Notes: a model not told the origin generated them from the letters alone. 64,000 nt of DNA from Cordylochernes scorpioides (GCA_030710605.1 CP092877.1:4179597-4243596); one strand, 5' to 3'. Shown: positions 22,549 through 34,659, numbered from the stretch's first letter. A program made the numbers and translations.

Positions 22549-22604
22549 TATATTAATTCTTAGAAGCTTTTAATCCAAATATATTCAAAATTCAAGTTGA
22601 AAGA

Positions 22605-23060
22605 TAAAATATATATGTAATATTTTTGCCAATGATCCTGTCGACGTATGGATAAACTGGCAGTCGTGTACGTGAGGCGAGTGTTGATTTTTTTCCCACA
22701 CGCGGACAACAAAAAGTAGAAGCAGGGCTAGATGTTAACACCGAGAGTGATCGGGGACATCCACGGGACAGAGGTAGAGGCCATGACACAAACCTGGATG
22801 CGCAACACCGAAACATGGAGAGAGAGACAGAAGCGTCTGCCGGTGGACACTCTGTAGTACATACTGCCGCTGATCCCCTGCTAAAACTGTCCTGTTGACA
22901 GGGGTCGTCTATAAAAATCCCTGGAGGGGGTCCCATCTGGGCGTCGGCTATTTCCTCCCTTCTGCCCGCAGCCGCCACCAGCTGACAACTCTTTTGGTTT
23001 TTATTTTGACGTCATCATTTTGAGTTTAAATACAAATAAGGGTATACAGGTTATATTAAT
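22605..23060 (-). repeat. LTR-like dispersed repeat, copy 3
   Basis: The B counterpart of 3,150-3,610, including the TGACGTCA palindrome (23,007-23,014) and the TATA-like region. Confidence 0.55.
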
Positions 23061-23339
23061 AAATATATAACATATATACAAAATATGGGGGTGGTAGCAT
23101 AAATATCTTTTAAACAGATTATCAAAGAATGGATCATCATCTATAAGAAAAACAACAACTTATAAATATTAAAACGCGTAAACATAACAAAATAATCGCT
23201 AAATATTGCTAAAATCGAAACTTTCTTTTGTCTATAATTAAATGTTTTGATTGTTTATTTCACAATAAATAAGTTTTGCCTTAAATATTCAATACGAACA
23301 CTATTTTTTTAAATTTTATTTTATAGTCACTCAAGTTGT

Positions 23340-23590
23340 TACAATACACGGGGGAAAAAATCTAGAAATACTTACATGAAATAAGTCTATCAGAAACACC
23401 AAATTGTTCCTGCGGAGAAACTGAACAAACTGCTCTTCACCTTATCTACGACTGTCCGAACTTTACAGAGGTGAGACATCGTTTGTTCCCTGATCTAAAT
23501 GATTTAACTCTCTTACATCAGCCACTTAGTCTATATACATTTTATGAACTCTCTCGATTAAAATACATGTGTAAATTTGTAAATATTTAA
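23340..23590 (+). pseudogene. LINE ORF2 C-terminal fragment (copy B)
   Basis: The B counterpart of 3,895-4,141, with the same CSCGE...ALHLIYDC signature and the same stop. Roughly 6% different from A over the first 190 bp and then identical, marking the left edge of the near-identical A/B block. Confidence 0.65.
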
Positions 23591-23892
23591 TTCTAAGTTC
23601 AAATTTGTTTGTTGTTTTGTTTGTTTCCTCTGTAATAGGAGCAAATATTTCAATATCGCGCCTAGTTGATTAATAAAGAATACATTTTTAAATAGCGCTG
23701 ATTTAAAATACGTTTTTACAGGCTGCAACGGTCATTTATTAGGCTTGTCACGCTACAATATTATGTAAATGGTAAATGGGGTCAGCCCCAACACTAGGAT
23801 TCCAGCTCGTATCTCACAGAGCCACGTACTCTATATGTGGACAGGAAACCTTTATGGCAGATCATTTGACATATATTACAGCAGTAAATATA

Positions 23893-25305
23893 CACTGCGT
23901 GACATTGAAAATGGAACACCAAGAAATAGTGGCCAGAAAACTATGCAAATTTCAGGGTAGACGCGCCTAATCGAGTTATGCAAATGATGTAAAATGCGCA
24001 GCTCTCGTGCGCACATGGAGTAAGATATAAGGGAAGGAACTTGCAGAAAGGACAGTATTCGTGTCGTTATTTCTTCAAGTAAAAAATCATTGTAGACATT
24101 TTGTTCTTGTGTCAAAAGACACGTGTAATAACAGAGAATGCCAGGTCATCGTAAACGGAGGCAGTTCAAGCAGACAGACGCTTTTACGAGGGGCATGGTG
24201 ATCGGACTGAAAAGGGCAGGTTGGTCCATACGTCAAATCGCAGCTGATACACACCTTGGTGCGTCCACGGTTCACCGACTGTGGAGAAGATGGTTGGAAC
24301 AAGGAAATGTGGCAATTTATAGGAATGCCGGTGCAACCAGAGTGACGTCAGCACGTGTGGATCGGCGTATCCTTCGACAAACAGTGACGGCCCCACAAGC
24401 CACTTGTACCGCCATCCTGCAACATGTGCAAGACACCCTAGATCATTCCATCTCGACCAGAACCATTTCCCGTCGATTGGTTGCTAATGGCTTGCACTCA
24501 TGCCGTCCGCTAAGAAGACTGCCATTGACCCCACCGAATAGGCGCCAACGTTTGGAATGGTGCCGGGCTAGATCGACGTGGATGACGGAATGGCACAGGG
24601 TTGTGTTCTCAGATGAGTCGCGTTTCTGCTTGTCCAGTGATAGTCGCCGTGTACGCGTGTGGCGTCGACGTGGAGAAAGGTCCAATCCGGCAGCAATTGT
24701 AGAACGCCCCACCGTGCGACAACGTGGAATCATGGTTTGGGGCGCAATCGCGTTTGATTCCAGGTCACCTTTACTTCGTATTCAGGGCACTATGACGGCC
24801 CAACGATACGTTGATGATGTGCTGCGACCGGTGACACTCCCCTACCTTCAGGGGGTACCCAATGCCCTTTATCAGCAGGATAACGCCCGACCGCACACTG
24901 CTCGCATTAGCCAACAAGCTCTGCAAGATGCTTCCCTGGCCACCGTACTCTCCTGATCTCTCACCAATCGAGCACGTCTGGGACATCATTGGACGCCGTT
25001 TGCATGCCTTGCCACAGCCGCGTTCAGAAGACGAACTGTGGCAAATGGTTGAGAGGGAATGGAGAGCCATCCCTCAGGACGCCATCCGTACTCTGATTGA
25101 CTCTCTACCTAGACGTGTTGCTGCGTGCATCGCCGTCCGCGGTGGTCCTACTTGCTACTAAGCCGACGCCGTTCTCGCTCTGTATTATGACTATCATTTT
25201 GAAATAAAGATCACTTATTGTTCGTCCCTGTCTCTCTCTGTCTGCCGAGTTTCATCACTTTCTGGCCACTATTTCTTGGTGTTCCATTTTCAATGTCACG
25301 CAGTG
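23893..25305 (+). mobile_element. Tc1-type DNA transposon, 8-bp deleted (copy B)
   Basis: 1,413 bp, with the same 47-bp terminal inverted repeats and TA flanks (23,891-23,892; 25,306-25,307) as the A copy. It differs from A by a few substitutions and an 8-bp deletion in the transposase frame. Confidence 0.95.
24138..25161 (+). pseudogene. Tc1 transposase, frameshifted
   Basis: Reads like the A copy to ISQQALQD (about 24,930), where 8 bp are missing between two GATG direct repeats; the frame then ends at 24,956 (ATVLS). The remaining C-terminal part, including the catalytic Glu (SPIEHVW), is open in another frame to 25,161. The truncated product lacks the Glu and cannot transpose, but it keeps the DNA-binding N terminus and could act as a competitor of the intact A transposase (inference). 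Confidence 0.92.
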
Positions 25306-25330
25306 TATCAATCTCTAAGTAGTAAATATA

Positions 25331-26628
25331 CGGAGGGTGTTTCCTTTCAAATGAAACGATTTTCGAGCGCTCGCGTTTTGCACGTGCAGGCATGCTGCAC
25401 ACGACACTGGTTCCAATAGATCTAGAATCTTCTGGAGAATTCATTTTCATCAGGTATCATGATTTTTGCAACATGGGGGGAGAGAGACTAACGCTCCAAG
25501 TCGAACAAACAATTCGGACCCTTTCCAAAGAAGGAAACAGTTATAGCGTCATAGTGAAAAAGCTAAAAGCAGAAGGACTAGATGTTGGCAAAGCTACAAT
25601 ATGTAGGGTAGTAAATGGCATCGGAAAGAAAAGGGAAGCTGAATCCAATGGGCAAAAATATCAAGTCGATCGACCACGTCCGGTGCGGACCCCCGCCACG
25701 GTTTCCAAGGTAAAGCGGCTAGCAACTACTGAAAATCCACCATCTCAGCGCCAACTTTCCAGAATGTGTGGAACATCGCTAAAAACGATAAATAACAACA
25801 TTCACAAAGATTTGGAACTGGATACCCGACGAAAAGGCAAGGTTCACAAGCTCATCCCTTTCCACATGAAAAACCGTGCAACGAATGCCCGGAAGCTCTA
25901 CGAGGAACACCTGGCCGGTTCCAGATCGGAATATACTGCAACATTGGACGAAGCACGGATGTATGTGACGTATTGCAATGGAATCCGGAAGATCTGTTAC
26001 ATCAAAAGAGGCAATCAGGTCCCGGATAATTGGGTTGACCAATGCTCCGAAACTTTCCCTAAAGGTTTCATGGTTGTCGGGGTAATGACTGGCCGTGGAG
26101 TCCTTCCGCTCATAAAGGTTCCATCGAAGGTGAAGGTGAACTCAGAATTCTATATAGAATGCGTTCTGAAACCTGTCATCGAACAACTGAAGGACCTTTA
26201 CCCAGGGGAAATGGACAAAGTGTTCCTTCATCACGCCAAAGCCTCTTCCCATACCTCCAACAAAACCCAACAGTTCCTACAAGAAATGAAGGACACCCTA
26301 GGCCTAAATTTTATCAGGAACTCGGACATTCCAGTGAAGTCTCCCGACGCCAGCCCACTGGATTTTTACGGGTTCGGTATGTTGAAACAACGGCTCTTCA
26401 ACCGACGTCCCAAAACTGAGGCCGGACTTTGGAAAGCCGCACAAGAGCAGTGGTCGAATGTTTCGCTCTCCAAAGTCAAGGAAGTGTTCGCAGCTTGGAA
26501 AGTCCGATGCAGGGAGATAGCCAAGAAGAAGGGGAAGCACATAGAACACATGAAAAAAAATTCACGTTCGAAAAATAAAGTTCTAACGGACGTTTGAAAT
26601 CGTTTCATTTGAAAGGAAACACCCTCTG
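25331..26628 (+). mobile_element. mariner-type DD41D transposon (copy B)
   Basis: 1,298 bp with the same inverted repeats as copy A and TA flanks (25,329-25,330 and 26,629-26,630). Transposase frame open but with a catalytic substitution. Confidence 0.92.
25473..26597 (+). CDS. mariner-type transposase, catalytic Asp to Ala
   Basis: 374 residues from MGGERL; an upstream ATG at 25,392 in the same frame would add 27 residues, but the A copy and family length favour 25,473. N-terminal helix-turn-helix region (about 1-110), then the catalytic core. The first catalytic Asp is present (ATLDEARMY, where A has Trp in place of Arg). The second is Ala (FLHHAKAS, a GAC to GCC change). The third is present (SPLDFYGFG). 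The C terminus is altered by two extra A in an A-run, giving an ending NKVLTDV instead of KKFTFEK. Expected to be catalytically dead though open. Confidence 0.9.
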   Translation: MGGERLTLQVEQTIRTLSKEGNSYSVIVKKLKAEGLDVGKATICRVVNGIGKKREAESNGQKYQVDRPRPVRTPATVSKVKRLATTENPPSQRQLSRMCGTSLKTINNNIHKDLELDTRRKGKVHKLIPFHMKNRATNARKLYEEHLAGSRSEYTATLDEARMYVTYCNGIRKICYIKRGNQVPDNWVDQCSETFPKGFMVVGVMTGRGVLPLIKVPSKVKVNSEFYIECVLKPVIEQLKDLYPGEMDKVFLHHAKASSHTSNKTQQFLQEMKDTLGLNFIRNSDIPVKSPDASPLDFYGFGMLKQRLFNRRPKTEAGLWKAAQEQWSNVSLSKVKEVFAAWKVRCREIAKKKGKHIEHMKKNSRSKNKVLTDV

Positions 26629-26652
26629 TATCAATTGGTTTAAATCTCCTGG

Positions 26653-26836
26653 ATATTTATTAAGCAAATTCTACAGGTTTCTGGAGATGTTTCTTTATGA
26701 AACGTGATCTCGAGCTTTCAGATATCTCTGCCCTTCTACAGGAATACATAGAAATAGAGTATACATGCCAGAAAGCTTGAGATCACGTTTAATAAAGAAA
26801 CATCTCCAGAAACCTGTAGCATTTGTTTAATAAATA
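26653..26836. repeat. foldback / MITE-like hairpin (copy B)
   Basis: Same hairpin as 7,210-7,393, essentially identical in sequence. Confidence 0.8.
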
Positions 26837-26872
26837 TATCACTTTGTCACTAGGGAGAATGAAATACTCAAG

Positions 26873-27400
26873 ATCTTACTCTGGTTATAAATGATTTTTA
26901 CAATAGTTGTATTCCAGAAAAATATTTCTCTTTGAAAATTTGTCTTTAAACATAATAGGATACTTTACTCAAGTCCGAATTACACCAAAACTCTCTTTAA
27001 AAAGACGATAACCTTCAAATAATAAAAAATGAAGCCATTTATTGCAAGCTTTATGGAATAAAAACTACAAACGTCCCACTGTCTATCCGATTGTATTTAT
27101 ATGGAGGAGGAAAGGAAAATATTTCTGAAAGTCATTAATCAGTTATATGTTGAACCAGGTCAAATGATTAAAATCACATCAGAAAAGAAAAACATAGCTA
27201 TAGAACTATATAACTATTATAAAGCGGTCTTGGAAAAATAGCCTCACAGAATAAAAGTCAAAACATATATATATATATATATACAAATATCTTCTTATAC
27301 TCTTATTTATGTAAATATTTTGTTTCACTGTTCCTTTTTCTTTTTTGTAAGGCGAATCATTACAAGGCGTAATGCCTTAATAAAGCTATTGTTGCTACTG
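26873..27400 (+). pseudogene. LINE 3' end (copy B)
   Basis: The B counterpart of 7,430-7,957, with the same MEEERKIFLKV tail and the TTG-type 3' end. Divergence from A resumes just inside this fragment (near 26,918). Confidence 0.6.
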
Positions 27401-28955
27401 TTGAAGCGACGTAAAGGTTTCTTGGATGCGACATCTTTCAAGAATCCAAATAGCCTATGGGGATATTAAGGAAATTTCAGAACAATACATTTTGAAGTAT
27501 TTTAATTAGAAGTATAATTTAGAATGTTCTATATTACTAAAATTATGTATTATTACTTCACAATTATGTATTTCACAAATAACAAGGAAGTTTTCTTTGC
27601 CTTACAACTTTTGATTTTTTATATTTTTAAGGAGGTTAATATAGAAAATGTATATTTTAAAATGTTTTAAAATTCTAGTCGTTTCTTTTAAAAACATCTA
27701 AAATTTTTTATTCACTTCTGTATTATTTTTCATGCTACATTTCATTCACTTTTATACTTTTTAATTGATAATTAACTAAGGTATCGATCCTATTCAAAAT
27801 TTAAAAATCCTTTTAAACGTTTTAAAATTCGTCAGCAGATGACTTCAAAGAAGTTCGGACTAGAAATAAATTATCAAATCATATTAACAATCTTAAAATG
27901 TTTGCCTCAATTTTCCAACTTTTGAATTTTAAGATTCATTCTCAGATTGGACACACCCAGTAACTTAGATGTAGTCAAACTTTTCAGAATAGGGCCTTCA
28001 AAAAGAAAGAAAGAAAATCAATTACAATTTTTTTTTTCTATGTCTTTGAAAACTAGCGAGATTGTTTGCTGCGATTCTTTAAAGCTCGCTCTTCTAGTTC
28101 CACCGAAGTTCATCTCCAGCTGACGACGTTGTTGGAAAACGCTATCTTGTGCAAACACTCCGCGCCAGATAAAATACAAAATACTGCAGGGCTCGTGTTA
28201 CGACTGGAGTTCGTCCAAAAATTCTGTTTTATTTATTGATTTTTACACACCATTCACATCATTTCAAACAAAAATGTTTTATATTCAACGCTCAATAGGC
28301 AAGATTTCGAATTATAATGAACCATTAAAATGGCGAGACGGCTCTATGTATTGCGAACCCACCTATAAAGTTGCTAGATTGTTAAAATGACAGTGACAAA
28401 TCTCCTAATTGAACACACATGAATAGTGGGGTGTCTGAATAATGGAAATACTACTTCCTCAAAAGAAGCTTTCCTCGATGGTGAGAAGATGGGTCGCACA
28501 ACCAGAGCTTTCAGCAATTACAATAAAATCCGAAAATTCAGGAGCAAATGTTTGCAAAGATGATTAAACCAACGCCATTTTCAATTATAGCAACAAAAAA
28601 ATTAGAATGAGTCAAATCGTAGAAGAATTATCTGCCAAAACTTGTTTACAATTTCAATAGGAAATGGTGTTTAGCTTCGGCTGAATTTTATGCGTGAAGT
28701 ATTGAACTCTTGCAAAAGCGATTGAAGTTTAGACATATCCAGATCAAAAGGTAGTATACATAATGTTCTAAAGGAATGCCCATACATACAATGTTGAAGA
28801 GAACACCAAGACAAGGCCGACTAGAGCGACATACCTTGTCAGGCTGCCAGGTCAGCACGCGGCTACCTTCCTGCGGCAAGGTTGGATGTTGTTGCCTTGC
28901 GTAACTAGTTCCTCCTCTTCCCTTCAAGAATTTCTATAAGTCTATCTATATCACT
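27401..28955. other. no gene recognised
   Basis: AT-rich flank homologous to 7,958-9,515, with indels and scattered substitutions. No supported feature. Confidence 0.6.
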
Positions 28956-28959
28956 TGAT

Positions 28960-29470
28960 TACGTGTAATTCCTCTATATCGCTTGTTTATATCCTCTATA
29001 TCACTGTTTTACCGCCTCTATATCACTAGCTAACTCTCCTATGTCACTGGTTTATCTCCTCTATATCACTTATTTATCTTCTCTATATCACTGGTTTGCC
29101 ACCTTTATATCACTGGTTAACTCTCCTATGTCACTTGTTAACTCTCCTATGTCACTGGTTAACTCTCCTATGTCGCTGGTTTATCTCCTCTATATCACTT
29201 ATTTATCTTCTCTATATCACTGGTTTGCCACCTTTATATCACTGGTTAACTCTCCTATGTCACTTGTTAACTCTCCTATGTCACTGGTTAACTCTCCTAT
29301 GTCGCTGGTTTATCTCCTCTATATCACTGGTTTAACTCCTCTATATCTCTGGCTTAACTCATCTATATCTCTGGTTTAACTCCTCTATATCGCTTGTTTA
29401 TCTCCTCTATAGCACCGGTTAACTCTCCTATGTCACTGGTTTGCCGCCTTTATATCCTTGTTTTACCTCT
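28960..29470. repeat. minisatellite family 3 (copy B)
   Basis: About 23 units of 21-22 bp, much shorter than the A array. Contains a 129-bp higher-order duplication (29,041-29,169 repeated at 29,170-29,298), visible as a 43-residue repeat in the open frame at 29,041-29,379. Unlike A, this copy shows the right-hand boundary, at about 29,470. Confidence 0.93.
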
Positions 29471-30595
29471 TCTCTATACAGTTACCTTCTGCATGTCAAT
29501 AGTCTAAGCCCTCTATATCATTGGTTTAATTATTCCATGTTTAACTACTCCCCTTAATAACAATGGTGGCCTCCACTATATCACTTCCAGAAATTACACG
29601 CCCTGTTTTCTCCAAACACTTTTAGTTCACCTTTGAAATATTGATTCCTTTTTTTATTATCCATTTACATTCCAATTTAATCTTTAATATCCATTATGAC
29701 GTATAGACTGCACATATTTTTTTTAAATATTCAAAAGATGTTTTCCTAGGAAAAAATTAAAGATGATCTAAATTCAATCCCTGTGGTTATGCGTTTTATT
29801 ATATATAACTTATTGTGTCCCACAGACAATAATTTAGAGCTTAAAACTTTATACCTTCTGTAATGGTTATATCTCTTCTCACCTGGGTCTGACTATTTAT
29901 ATTTGGCGGAATGGTGAACTTTATTCCACATATCTTTAAACTTCATTTATAAAAGTTGATTGTGATATATAGCGTTGTCTACATCAACAATGAAAGACGC
30001 TTTTATTATAGTTTCGTCTTACACAGACTCGTTCCGGAGCCCAAGAATGGGAAAAGCAAACAAAATAGAAAGTATCAATAAATAAATTTATGATCAGCAA
30101 TATAGAGTGGACATAACAAACACTCGGAGTCTTCTCTAGTCATTTACTCTTTCATTTTTACGATTTATCAGTTTTTCTGATGAACTGTAGTCAAGTAGAG
30201 CATGTTGCCAAAGCTATCCTCAACCAATAAATCAGAGAAAATATTGTAGATCTTTGACTTGATTTGTTGATAGATGTGAGAAATTGCCGATTTTTATCTT
30301 TCTCCCTGAAGCCAAGAATCTCCTATCTTGAATTTCATCTCCACTTAACCCTCAACAATCTTTTTTCGAATATTCTGACTGATAAATATCCAGACCATCC
30401 TCTTTGTGTAATGATCAATTTCATTTTTAATGGAACGATTAGAGAATAAGAAGTCTTAGGATAAATGAGTGCGTTGTGTGTTTATGATCTCTATATATAA
30501 TGAGAAGAATTTTCTCTCTCTCGGAATTTTTACTTGATATCTTTCTGAACAGATTGGTCTGCTGATATTCACATTATTTTAGCAATTTGTTTTTG
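29471..30595. other. no gene recognised
   Basis: AT-rich unique-looking sequence. The open frame at 30,264-30,449 has no recognisable motif. Nothing supported. Confidence 0.5.
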
Positions 30596-30599
30596 TAGA

Positions 30600-31365
30600 G
30601 CATAATATTCCTTGCAATTCTTTAGAAAGGAAAACTCTCTAGAGGCCGAAATTTCATCAAAATATTAAATGAAGCCCATTCCTGCTCTGTTTTTAATAAT
30701 AGTTTCATAAGGTGAGACAAACAAATATACGGCAATCTTGAATTGTCCATTTTCAAAATACAGAGATAATATTTCAGAGTTAATTTCACCATAATTACTT
30801 CGAAAGACACTCGTCCACATTCAGTTCTCAGTAAAAAGCCGGGTTTAATCTCAAGTAGGTTTAAGAAACGTCGGAAGAAATTATTCTGTGTTTGTTCGAC
30901 TAATTTCAGTTGGTTACTGGCTCAGATTGAAGCCGCATATAGCAATGCATAAAGTTCTATCGAGTCCAAGATTTTATGAACGGGTTTGACTGAGTCAATT
31001 TTGATCAAGTCCTTATTCCCTATGCCTAATTTATAACATCTATCAATTCATTTCTAAATATTAAGATGCCCGGCTGGCTGAGTTATACGAGGTGTGAGTG
31101 GGTAACGTAGATATGCGTGCTTGGTTGAGACTCAGGGGTGTCTTTTTCAAAATCATTTGTCAGATCGAGCCAAACAACCTTCATTTTGGAAGAACATTAC
31201 TTTAGATTTGTTTTGGTTCAATGTCGGACATTTGTCCATAAAGTATTTCTCCAGAAAATCAAATTTCTTTTGTAGAATGATATTAGATACTCCTAGAAGT
31301 ACAATCCCCTATGTATATAAAAGGAGATGTACAGTTTCGAAGTCTAGTTAATAAATATCTAGTCT
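30600..31365 (-). pseudogene. LINE ORF2 relic
   Basis: The minus strand reads a reverse-transcriptase end (LQKKFDFLEKYF, then LNQNKSKVMFF) from about 31,290, then after several stops LYALLYAASI, FFRRFLNLLEIKPGFLLRTE and VKLTLKYYLCILKMDNSRLP. These are the same blocks, in the same order, as the LINE at 21,523. Many stops and frameshifts show an old copy. Confidence 0.65.
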
Positions 31366-31649
31366 GAGGTACGGCGTTCCACAGATGCGGCCGGATTGGA
31401 CCTGTCATCAAGAAGGTGTCAAACTCTTACTCTCGGTGACTATCATTGCTAAAACAGATTCTAGATTCATCTGAGAACACTTCCCTGTGCTATTCCGCTG
31501 TCCATGTGGCTCTATCCCGACAAAATTTTAAACGGAGGTATCCGTGACGTTGGGTCAATGGCAGTCTTCTTAGCGGGCCCCATGAGTATAGACCGCCGGC
31601 GACCAATTTAAGTATATTATGATTCTAATCGATATAGGAGAATCAAGAT

Positions 31650-32192
31650 TGTCCTGAATATCCTTCAAAACGGCGTCAAAGGTGTACTGTGGGGCCGCCA
31701 CTGCCATCCGGCGGATGAGTCGGTCCACCGCGTGCTGACGTCACTCTGACTGCACCAGCACCCCTCAATCATGCCACATGTACTTGTTCCAACCATCTTC
31801 GCCATAGCCTGTGCACTGTGGACACGTCGAGATGTCTGTCCGTAGAGATTTGACGTATGGACCAACCTGCCCTTCTGAGTCTAATTACCTCTCGTGAAAT
31901 CGTCTGTCTGCTAGAACTGCCTCGGCTGGCGACGGCCTGTTATTCTCTGCTACTAAGGGTTTTCTCTTAGTCAAAAAACAAATATTTCAAATACTTTTAC
32001 TGTTAAACAGAGAGGTAAGAATATTGACAAATTTACAAGTTCCTTCTTTTCATCTCAATTAACATGCGCGGGATAGCTGCGCAATTTGCATCATTTACAT
32101 AACTCGGTGAACTAACTTTACCCTGAAATTCTCATATTTTATGCCTAGTATATCTTAGTGTAGCAAATTCAGTACCACGCAGTGTATTTTGA
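31650..32192 (-). mobile_element. degenerate Tc1 relic
   Basis: The minus strand contains Tc1-like N-terminal transposase sequence (about 31,950-31,650) with frameshifts and stops. The right end near 32,175-32,192 carries CACGCAGTGTAT, the Tc1 terminal sequence. Positions 31,985-32,192 recur at 33,965-34,172. Confidence 0.6.
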
Positions 32193-32267
32193 GAGTGGAT
32201 AAGCCTTATATATTTTTGAAATCGGAAAAGGTATCTCAGACAAATTGCGGAACTTTCCGAGCTTTCC

Positions 32268-33027
32268 AGCTCGAGCATTTAAATTACCACATTCATATCA
32301 ATCTTTATAATCCGATCTCAATATGTTCTTTCTCGTGGATAAGAGAATGAATTAGAGGACGCTACAGGATTATAAACCTTACATATGTAGGCCTGCACAA
32401 TTCTCTCAGCAAATTGGAAGAATTCCACAACCTGAGGCTTGACTGTTTTTGTAAATACTGCGGGCGTTCTCTGTATGGATACCATTTTGTTTATTACTTG
32501 TTTAGAATTCTTTCGATTTTTTTAATCGACTTTATTTGTAAGTTAATATGCTAAATGTATTATTACTATTATAATTCAAATAATATTTTGTTTGGTATTA
32601 ACATTTATTTTGCTACTTTTTCCCTATAAACGATTTTAATTTCCAGTCCAGTTCCATTACACCAAGCTATACAATACGGCCAAACTTGTTTTTTACTGAT
32701 TAGGGTGTTGCTTGGAAAAAAATTTGTTTATTTAGCACATTAACTTACAAATAAAGTCGATTAAAAATCGAAAGTATTCTAAACAAGTAATAAACAAAAT
32801 GGTATCCATCCAGAGAACGCCCGCAGTATTTACAAAAACAGTCCAGCCTCAGGTTGTGGAATTCTACCAATTTGCAGAAAGAATTGTGCAGGCCTACATA
32901 TGTAAGGTTTATAGTCCTGTAGCGTCCTCTCATTCATTCTCTTATCCATGAGAAAGAATATAATTGAGATCGGATTATAAAGATTGATATGAATTAATAA
33001 ATGTGGTGATTTAAATGCTCGAGTTGG
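32268..33027. repeat. large foldback (about 290-bp arms)
   Basis: Left arm 32,268-32,553 and right arm 32,734-33,027 are inverted copies, roughly 88-92% identical by eye, around a 180-bp spacer. The minus-strand reading of the right arm gives fragments such as YKPYICRPAQF, shared in reverse by the left arm; no convincing protein family. Transcription would give a long imperfect hairpin. Confidence 0.85.
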
Positions 33028-33570
33028 AAATCTGACTATCAAATGCCTCTATTTTGTTTCAAAATACTACATTAATTTAAATGAACTTGTCTTTAAAATG
33101 CGATTTTCCAAGGAAAATATAAGAAAATTCAAGACAGGTTTGAGTAAAAATATGAATACAAGGGATTATTTTATTGAACAGGTTTGAGTGTAGAACTACA
33201 CGACAAATAATGGATGTTGGGGCTATAGACTGCAGACTTTATATCTACAAGTGGGTGCACATAGTCCATAACTGTACATCCAGCCGTCCTAAACATCCGG
33301 AACGGGATGGACCATCCGGGAAACTTGAGCGTCCTTGTGAACCGAGGCCATCTGTCCTTTCATCCCCTGTCATTCTACTTCTGGCTGGACCGTGTACGGT
33401 TGATACCGCCATGTTGTAGAACTGAACGATGCTGGACCGCAGTTTGCTAGCGCTAGGCTCTACAATTGTGTTGATAGTTCTGAACTCTATATACCAACAC
33501 TGTCGCTCTGGAATCTACCGCCGTGTTATTAGGCCTGGAATCTACCACCGTATTTATATATATATATTAT
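33028..33570. other. no gene recognised
   Basis: Contains an 81-codon open frame (33,174-33,419) without recognisable features. Otherwise nothing supported. Confidence 0.5.
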
Positions 33571-33574
33571 ATAA

Positions 33575-33940
33575 AATAATTAGATTTCTGTTGTATTTTG
33601 ATTATTAGAGCTATATATAGAATTAATACTTGATGCTGATTATTTTGAGAATAGAGATATTTGTTGAGCAGTCGTGGCATAAATATTGAAAGAATAATAA
33701 TAAATATGGTTTTGATCAAAGATTTCTTTATTTGAGCTAAGGAATATATATTTAGAAAAAACATAATTTGGTTAAAGCACTGCCTGTCTTAAGGCGAGCA
33801 GAACAAGGAAAAACTTAAAGATTATTTACATAATTATATAAGGTTTGAGTCGGCCATCGGGATAAAACAACGAGTTTTTATAAGGTGACCTCTGGCGGTC
33901 GATTTAGCATAGTATTTGAATCTATGAAATTATATTTATA
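33575..33940. repeat. dispersed repeat, related to 34,660-34,925 and to the LINE 5' region
   Basis: Two diverged direct copies (33,575-33,850 and 34,660-34,910) share GCAGTCGTGG, ATTGAGCTAA- or TTGAGCTAAGG-type and ACTGCCTG-CTTAAGGCG motifs. The end at 33,850-33,940 (CGAGTTTTTATAAGGTGACC, then TCTGGCGGTCGATTTAGCA) recurs at 36,140-36,190, immediately upstream of the LINE ORF1 read on minus. I read it as LINE 5'-untranslated sequence. Confidence 0.55.
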
Positions 33941-33964
33941 AAATAAAATAATATTTTTATATAA

Positions 33965-34172
33965 CATTTCAAATACTTTTACTGTTAAACATAGATGTAA
34001 GAATATTGACAAATTTACAAGTTCCTTCTTTTTTTATCTCAATCAACATGCGCGGGATAGCTGCGCAATTTGCATCATTTACATATCTCGGTGAACTAAC
34101 TTTACCCTGAAATTCTCATATTTTATGCCTAGTATATCTTAGTTTAGCAAATTCAGTGTCACGCAGTGTATT
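33965..34172 (-). repeat. Tc1 terminal fragment, second copy
   Basis: About 95% identical to 31,985-32,192, including the terminal CACGCAGTGTAT. No transposase sequence attached. Confidence 0.65.
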
Positions 34173-34276
34173 TTTGGATCTTTTTGAAATCAAAGAAGGT
34201 ATCTCAGACAGATTGCTCTATTTTCAAACACACTTGTATATATAGCATAGAGTTGCAGGAGGATGATATTCACGTA

Positions 34277-34648
34277 CCAAAAGAGGCATCTCTCCCTTTA
34301 ATTATACATCAGAACGATGCACTCTTATTCCTAACCCTAGTAAAAAAAGACTTTACTAATGATGATAATGAATTAGCCACAACACCAGCTTTGACAAATT
34401 CAAACAAAAAGCCAACAACCTTTATACCATGGTTTTGGACTTTGGTCGTCATCAGTACAGGGGCGGCTTCGATTTGATGACATCTAACGAGAGGGGTAAT
34501 GAAATCGGGTACCAAACAGGTGGTGAAGTGGCAAGGGAGGAAACTGGTATTATAGCTCATTCTTTATCATCACGTTTTTACTAGGGTGATGAACAAGTGC
34601 ATCGTTCTGACACATAATTAAAAGGAGATGCCTCTTTTTTGGTGTATA
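34277..34648. repeat. foldback element
   Basis: Outer arms 34,277-34,360 and 34,565-34,648 are inverted copies (marker GAGGCATCTC / GAGATGCCTC), and weaker inner complementarity continues. It sits between two copies of the 33,575-type repeat. Open frames at 34,166-34,477 and 34,309-34,560 derive from it and are probably not genes. Confidence 0.75.
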
Positions 34649-34659
34649 TATATATATAT

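Noticed and set aside
31665-31865. 66-codon minus-strand frame
   Set aside because: Out-of-frame reading of a decayed Tc1 N terminus.
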